The notes below the pieces were generated by a model, which had not been told where the DNA came from, ran no database searches, and saw nothing but the letters and a program-made list of their open reading frames with translations. A program made the position numbers and the translations under genes. A stretch of 51,335 nt of DNA. Origin: Micromonospora sp. MH99 (lineage in GTDB: Bacteria; Actinomycetota; Actinomycetes; Mycobacteriales; Micromonosporaceae). The stretch spans positions 1-51,335 of the forward strand of contig NZ_MUZA01000047.1 of NCBI RefSeq assembly GCF_021442385.1, read 5' to 3'. Shown piece after piece: positions 47,484-51,335 of the stretch. Position 1 is the first letter of the stretch. Each line of letters begins with the position of its first letter.

Positions 47484-48487
47484 GTCCACGACCTCGCGAC
47501 CAGAACGCAGGCGTCGTCGCGTCGCACGCCGGCGTCGCGCAGCAGGGTCGCCGCCATCACCAGCGGTGATCGTTCGGCGAGACCCGGGTAGTCGGTCAAC
47601 CGCCAGCGGTCGACCACGCCGTCGCTGTGCATCACCAGCCGGGCGCCGGGGCTGAACGGGTAGTCGTAGCCCCGGACCGTCGGCCGCTGGTGCCCGGCGA
47701 TGCCGGGCAGCGACACCAGCCCTCGGCGCTTGCCGTCGCCGTCGACGATCACGCCGCTGATGTTGCCCAGGCCGGCGTAGTGCAGCACGTCGGCCGCCAG
47801 TTCGGCGACCGCGAGCGCGGCGCCGCGGGTGTGCGACATGCTCCGGTGCAGGTGGCTGACCACCGCCGCCGGCGGGCTGGCCGGGGCGTCGCGGAAGGCC
47901 GCGAGCGCCGCCTCGGTGGCGGCGGCGGCCAGCGGGCCGTGCCCCAGCCCGTCGCTGACGAGGACCTGGTGGCGGCCGTCGGCGAGGCGGACGGCGTACC
48001 CGTCGCCGCTGACCGTCTCGCCGGTAATGGGCCGGGTGAGGGCGCCGGCCCAGGAGGGTTGGGCCGGTTCGGCCGGCCAGACCTGCACGGCGAGGACGGT
48101 GCCCTGACCGGGCACGGAGTACCCGTCGAACCAGCTCGCCTGCCGCACGATGGCGCCCAGGCCGATGCCGAGCGTGCCGGTGGTGGAGTGCCCGTCGCGG
48201 GACGAGACGGCGAGGTCGGCCATGCCGGGCCCGGAGTCGATCGCCACCAGCTCCACGCCGGCCTGCCCGGCGCGGCGGACCGGCCGGAGCAGCAGGACAC
48301 CGTTGTCGGCGTGCTTGACGAGGTTGCTGGTCAACTCGGCGGCGACGATGGCCAGGTCGGCGATGCGCGCCGCACCCATCTCGATCTGCTCGCCGAGGCG
48401 TTCCGCTGCGCGTCGTACGGCGCTGGCGGTGCTGCCGGCCTCCACCCGGAACCAGATGCCGCTGTCGGTGACCGGGTCCCCGTTCAC
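47480..48487 (-). CDS. RsbT-like ATPase fused to RsbX-like phosphatase
   Basis: 335 residues. N-terminal HATPase domain (about 10-130) is intact: N-box ELTSNLVKHA (N55), DSGPGM (84-89) and GTLGIGLGAI. The C-terminal PP2C domain (about 145-335) has the metal Asp set in SGDGYAV, SDGLGHG, HSDGVVD and RRDDACVLV; this is the short RsbX type. In stressosomes RsbX dephosphorylates RsbS and RsbR to reset the complex. Fusion to an ATPase could put kinase and phosphatase in one chain. GTG 48487 overlaps the rsbT stop (GTGA); GTG 48496 is the longer alternative. Confidence 0.87.
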   Translation of the reverse strand: MNGDPVTDSGIWFRVEAGSTASAVRRAAERLGEQIEMGAARIADLAIVAAELTSNLVKHADNGVLLLRPVRRAGQAGVELVAIDSGPGMADLAVSSRDGHSTTGTLGIGLGAIVRQASWFDGYSVPGQGTVLAVQVWPAEPAQPSWAGALTRPITGETVSGDGYAVRLADGRHQVLVSDGLGHGPLAAAATEAALAAFRDAPASPPAAVVSHLHRSMSHTRGAALAVAELAADVLHYAGLGNISGVIVDGDGKRRGLVSLPGIAGHQRPTVRGYDYPFSPGARLVMHSDGVVDRWRLTDYPGLAERSPLVMAATLLRDAGVRRDDACVLVARSWT

Positions 48488-48903
48488 CGCGACCACTTGG
48501 TCACCGTGATGCGCGTGCCGGTCTCCGCCGACGTGTCGATCTCGAACTCGTCGACCAGTCGGCGGGACCCACTGAGCCCGAGGCCGAGGCCACCGCCGGT
48601 GGTGTAGCCGTCGGTCAGGGCCAGGTCGAGGTCGGCGATGCCGGGGCCGGAGTCGGCGAAGACGATCCGGACGCCCTTGCGACGACCGTTCTCCACCGTC
48701 GTCACCTCGACGGTGCCGCCGCCGCCGTACACCAGGGTGTTGCGGGCCAGCTCGCTCGCCGCGGTGACCACCTTCGTCTGGTCGACGAGGGACAGCTTGA
48801 CGGCGACCGCCACCGTGCGGACCAGTTGCCGGACGCGGACGACGTCCTCATCGCTGCGGACCGCCTGTGCCTGCGGCTGGCCCAGGTCGACGCCCGTGGT
48901 CAC
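48484..48903 (-). CDS. rsbT: RsbT-type switch kinase (anti-sigma regulatory factor)
   Basis: 139 residues, a single GHKL ATPase domain: N-box AASELARNTL (N55), FADSGPGI (84-88) and GGGLGLGLSGSRRLVDEF. RsbT phosphorylates RsbS and RsbR on Ser/Thr, leaves the stressosome and activates a downstream phosphatase. Here such phosphatases could be the two SpoIIE proteins in the operon. The GTG overlaps the rsbS stop (GTGA). Confidence 0.92.
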   Translation of the reverse strand: MTTGVDLGQPQAQAVRSDEDVVRVRQLVRTVAVAVKLSLVDQTKVVTAASELARNTLVYGGGGTVEVTTVENGRRKGVRIVFADSGPGIADLDLALTDGYTTGGGLGLGLSGSRRLVDEFEIDTSAETGTRITVTKWSR

Positions 48904-49310
48904 GGCGTGGCCGTCTCGGCGTCCGGATCGTCGTCGAGCTGGTGGTCGAGCTCGTCGGCGCGGGCCGCCGCGATCAGCTCCATGCCGCGCTCGACGTTCA
49001 GCGCGGTACGGATGCCGTTCAGTGACAGCCCCAGTTCGACAAGGGTGATGGCGACGGCGGGTCGCATGCCGACCACCACCGTCTCCGCGTCGAGGACCTT
49101 GGAGATCGACGCGATGGTGGAGAGCATCCGCCCGACGAACGAGTCGACGATGTCCAGCGCGGTGATGTCGATGATGACGCCGTGGCAGCCGGTGGCCACG
49201 ATCCGCTCGGCGAGGTCCTCCTGGAGCTGGACCGCCGTCTGGTCGGACATGTCGAGCTGGATGGAGACGAGCAGGATGTCACCGATCTTGAGGATCGGTA
49301 CGCGTTCCAT
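48900..49310 (-). CDS. rsbS: RsbS-type stressosome scaffold (STAS)
   Basis: 136 residues, STAS domain with the RsbS signature ILLVSIQLDMSDQTAVQLQEDLAERI and GVIIDITALDIVDSFVGRML. The phosphorylated residue should be S57, corresponding to B. subtilis RsbS Ser59. A C-terminal acidic tail (ADELDHQLDDDPDAETATP) is longer than usual. It co-assembles with RsbR to sequester RsbT. ATG 49310 overlaps the rsbR stop (ATGA). Confidence 0.92.
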   Translation of the reverse strand: MERVPILKIGDILLVSIQLDMSDQTAVQLQEDLAERIVATGCHGVIIDITALDIVDSFVGRMLSTIASISKVLDAETVVVGMRPAVAITLVELGLSLNGIRTALNVERGMELIAAARADELDHQLDDDPDAETATP

Positions 49311-50170
49311 CAGACGTCCCGGCGTGGTTGGCGACGGGCGGTCTCCACCCCGTTGAGCCGCAGCACGTGCCGCAGCGCGTCGGCCAGGCTCGCCTTGGTC
49401 GCGATGTCACCGAACTCGATGCCGAGCGCCACGATCGTCTGCGCGATCTGCGGACGGATGCCGGAGATGATGCAGTCGGCGCCCATCAGCCGGGCGGCCA
49501 CCACGGTCTTCAGGATGTGCTGGGCGACCTGGGTGTCCACGGCGGGGACGCCGGTGATGTCGATGATCGCGTACGGGGAGCCGGTGTCGACCAGGGTCTG
49601 CAGCAGCCGCTCCATGACCACCTGGGCGCGGGCCGAGTCCAGCGTGCCGACCAGCGGGACGGCGACCACACCCTCCCAGAGCTTGACCACCGGGGTGGAG
49701 AGTTCGAGCAGCTGCTCGGCCTGGTCGGCGATCAGGCTCTCGCGGGTGCGGACGAAGCTCTCGAAGGTGAACAGGCCCAGCTCGTCGACCAGCTTGGAGA
49801 AGGCGACGTAGTCGTGCAGCGCGTCGGCGGTGGCGGACCCCTGCACCAGGTCGGCCAGCACGTCCTTGAGCGCGAAGATGCTGATCGTCGTCTCGGTGGC
49901 GGAGAAGCCCTGTCGGGCCCTGCCCCGGGACAGCTCGGAGAGCGCGGCGCGCAGTTCTGCGGCGTGCTCGGCGGACAGGTCGATCGCGCCCTGCTCACCC
50001 GCGCCGACGATGGCACGGTGCAGGTCCTCGACCTGCCGGCGCAGCTCGGCGTGACTCAGCCGGCCCCGCAGCGAGCTCGCGACGATGTCGGTCCACCGCT
50101 GCGTGACCTGCTCGGCATGCCCACCCAGCAGCGCGGCGAGCCGACCACTTTCCTCGGCGTTCAACGCCAT
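49310..50170 (-). CDS. rsbR: RsbR-type stressosome sensor (helical N-domain + STAS)
   Basis: 286 residues. The N-terminal ~150 residues are all-helical (EESGRLAALLGGHAEQVTQRWTDIV ... ELRRQVEDLHRAI), resembling the RsbRD_N sensor rather than a globin, PAS or LOV domain. The C-terminal STAS domain has both RsbT target threonines: T213 in VPAVDTQVAQHIL and T245 in GIRPQIAQTIVALG, equivalent to T171 and T205 of B. subtilis RsbRA. The input signal is unknown. ATG 50170 follows GAGGGGGG about 8 nt upstream. It heads the six-gene operon. Confidence 0.92.
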   Translation of the reverse strand: MALNAEESGRLAALLGGHAEQVTQRWTDIVASSLRGRLSHAELRRQVEDLHRAIVGAGEQGAIDLSAEHAAELRAALSELSRGRARQGFSATETTISIFALKDVLADLVQGSATADALHDYVAFSKLVDELGLFTFESFVRTRESLIADQAEQLLELSTPVVKLWEGVVAVPLVGTLDSARAQVVMERLLQTLVDTGSPYAIIDITGVPAVDTQVAQHILKTVVAARLMGADCIISGIRPQIAQTIVALGIEFGDIATKASLADALRHVLRLNGVETARRQPRRDV

Positions 50171-50335
50171 CGTGAAACCCCCCTCGACCTGGACCGGCCG
50201 GACTCTATCACCGGGGTCTGGGCAACTACTTGCTCCGTAGCAATGGAATGATGATGGCCACCGGGTGCCGGCTCCCGTTCTTCGTCGGATCGCGTTCGTG
50301 GGATACCGTTCCCCCGATAACAGGAGGTCTGGCGA
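50171..50335. promoter_or_regulatory. Divergent promoter region of rsbR and the STAS gene
   Basis: 165 bp between opposite starts. TTGCT-ccgt-AGCAA (50230-50243) is a short palindrome in the middle. AGGAGGT before ATG 50336 is a good ribosome site. A GGGATA motif near 50310 could be a -10 of a stress sigma factor, but the -35 spacing does not fit convincingly. Confidence 0.35.
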
Positions 50336-50692
50336 ATGTCCCTGACGGTGCATACGGAACAACGCGGCGACGTGGTCGTCGTGTCGGTCGCGGGCGAGCT
50401 GGACATGGCAACCGCACCGCAGTTGCAGGATCAGATCACCGACCTGCTCGACAAGGGCCGTAACCGGCTGGTGTTCGACCTGGCGGACGTCTCGTTCTGC
50501 GACTCGACCGGTCTGTCGGTGTTCGTTCGTGCCAAGAACAGCTGTGACGAGGCCGGCGGTGTGGTGCGGTTGGCCGCTCCGCAGCGCGGGGTGCTGCGCA
50601 TCCTCGAGGTGAGCGGGCTCGTCGAGGTGCTGCACACCTACCCGACGGTTGATGAGGCCGTCGCCGGCGAACCCACCCCGGCGTCCTCCTGA
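50336..50692 (+). CDS. Anti-sigma factor antagonist (BldG/RsbV-like STAS)
   Basis: 118 residues: VVVVSVAGELDMATAPQLQDQITDLLDKGRNRLVFDLADVSFCDSTGLSVFVRAKN, the classical RsbV/SpoIIAA/BldG fold with phosphorylatable S57 in FCDSTGLS, the same number as BldG. The unphosphorylated form would bind an anti-sigma kinase and free a sigma factor. It is divergent from the stressosome operon, so it is a plausible output substrate of the SpoIIE phosphatases, although no anti-sigma gene is adjacent. Confidence 0.9.
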   Translation: MSLTVHTEQRGDVVVVSVAGELDMATAPQLQDQITDLLDKGRNRLVFDLADVSFCDSTGLSVFVRAKNSCDEAGGVVRLAAPQRGVLRILEVSGLVEVLHTYPTVDEAVAGEPTPASS

Positions 50693-50705
50693 TCGCTGTT
50701 GCGAC

Positions 50706-51335
50706 CTACTCGTCCTCGACGTAGCGGGGACGGGCGATCGCCATGCCCGCCGTCGTCTGCACGGCGAGTGCGGCCAGCAGGAATCCGATTGGCGCCGTCC
50801 AGCCGCCGGTGACCTGGTAGAGGATGCCGACCATCAGCGGGCCGAGGGCGGCGATCACGTAGCCGGTGCTCTGCGCGAACGCGGAGAGCGCGACGGTTCC
50901 CTCGGCGGTGCGCGCCCGCAGGCCGATCGTGGTGAGGATCATCGGGAACGCGCCCTGGCCGATCGCCAGCAGGGCCACCCAGAGCAGTGCGGCGCCGTGC
51001 GGGGCCAGCGCCAGCCCCAGGTAGGCCAGCGTCGAGGCGGCCGTCAGGCCGAGCACCAGCGGACGCAGGGTGGCGAGCCGGCCGGCGAGGGTGGGCATCA
51101 GCAGCGCGATCGGCACGCCGAGCGCGGTCACCCCGGCGAGCAGCAGCCCGGCCGACTCCGGCCGGTAGCCGGCATCGCGGAAGAGTTGGGCCAGCCAGCC
51201 CATGATCGCGTACCCGCTGAGTGACTGCGCCCCGAAGTAGACCGCCATGGCCCAGCCCAGCCGGGTCCGCGCCGGGCGGACCCGCGTCGGCGCGGCGACG
51301 GCCGCCGTCGGCGTCGCGCGCCGCGCGCCCGCCCG
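50706..51335 (-). CDS. MFS transporter, CynX/NimT-like (5' truncated by window end)
   Basis: About 209 C-terminal residues are visible; the frame stays open to the window edge (TRLGWAMAVYFGAQSLSGYAIMGWLAQLFRDAGY), so the ATG at 51246-51248 is internal and the start lies outside. Six hydrophobic helices are seen, including LLLAGVTALGVPIALLMPTLAGRL and GYVIAALGPLMVGILYQVTGG, matching the second half of CynX/NimT-type major facilitator transporters. Substrate unknown. It converges with the STAS gene. Confidence 0.85.
   Translation of the reverse strand, partial: RAGARRATPTAAVAAPTRVRPARTRLGWAMAVYFGAQSLSGYAIMGWLAQLFRDAGYRPESAGLLLAGVTALGVPIALLMPTLAGRLATLRPLVLGLTAASTLAYLGLALAPHGAALLWVALLAIGQGAFPMILTTIGLRARTAEGTVALSAFAQSTGYVIAALGPLMVGILYQVTGGWTAPIGFLLAALAVQTTAGMAIARPRYVEDE

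Noticed and set aside
50290..50320. Stress sigma-factor promoter (GTT..GGGATA) before the STAS gene at 50336
   Set aside because: The -10-like GGGATA is suggestive but the nearest GTT element has about 19 bp spacing, too uncertain to list as a promoter.
1..51335. tRNA, rRNA, insertion sequence or prophage genes
   Set aside because: Scanned by eye for TTCGA-type T-loops, transposase and integrase motifs; none was convincing. A tRNAscan-SE run would settle the tRNA question.

Overview
This window is chromosomal DNA from a high-GC actinobacterium. Third-codon GC bias is extreme, GTG and TTG starts are common, and many genes overlap as ATGA or GTGA. The gene content (BldC, futalosine-type menaquinone genes, ResABC-type cytochrome c assembly, an Scr1-like HTH/DUF397 pair, GbsR- and PadR-controlled exporters, many SpoIIE/STAS partner-switching proteins) fits Micromonospora or a close relative in the Micromonosporaceae. 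That assignment is inferred from gene families, not from a database search.

Layout. 1-6.4 kb: the end of a Pro/Ser/Thr-rich membrane protein, a DEAD-box RNA helicase with a long repetitive basic tail, a glycolipid-binding-domain protein, a Cds1-like PLP enzyme, an SDR oxidoreductase and an Lrp/AsnC regulator. 6.6-11.1 kb: bldC, then the late menaquinone genes ubiX, mqnP (ubiA-like) and ubiD, with a class I terpene synthase gene inserted between ubiX and mqnP. 11.5-16.5 kb: an HTH/DUF397 pair, an alpha/beta hydrolase, a carboxymuconolactone decarboxylase-like protein divergent from its probable MarR regulator, a small hypothetical and a secreted protein. 16.6-22.6 kb: a tightly coupled cytochrome c maturation operon (phosphatase, tlpA/resA, ccdA, resB, ccsB) preceded by hemL. 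22.8-26.3 kb: a STAS protein and an ABC exporter divergent from a GbsR/MarR regulator. 26.3-33.7 kb: a response regulator and a soluble poly-HAMP hybrid histidine kinase, divergent from an ATPase-GAF-SpoIIE phosphatase. 33.7-44.5 kb: FAD oxidase, prolyl oligopeptidase, a polysaccharide deacetylase/glycosyltransferase fusion, a PadR-ABC operon, a TIGR03086 protein and an AraC regulator. 44.6-50.2 kb: a six-gene stressosome operon (rsbR, rsbS, rsbT, an ATPase-phosphatase, a histidine kinase, a receiver-SpoIIE phosphatase). The window ends with a BldG/RsbV-like STAS protein and a truncated MFS transporter.

Most notable points. (1) The stressosome operon carries a histidine kinase whose N-terminus looks like an RsbT ATPase that has lost its nucleotide-binding residues. 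This suggests a pseudo-RsbT that could dock a kinase on the stressosome; the paired receiver-phosphatase has Glu in place of the conserved receiver lysine. (2) The poly-HAMP kinase resembles fungal group III (Nik1/Os-1) kinases and is encoded by near-identical 276-bp DNA repeats. (3) Five intergenic inverted repeats look like members of one dispersed palindrome family. (4) Clear operators sit in front of the MarR, GbsR and PadR genes. (5) At least nine genes look leaderless, with a -10-like hexamer 6-7 nt before the start codon. No tRNA, rRNA, CRISPR array, transposase or sigma factor gene was found.
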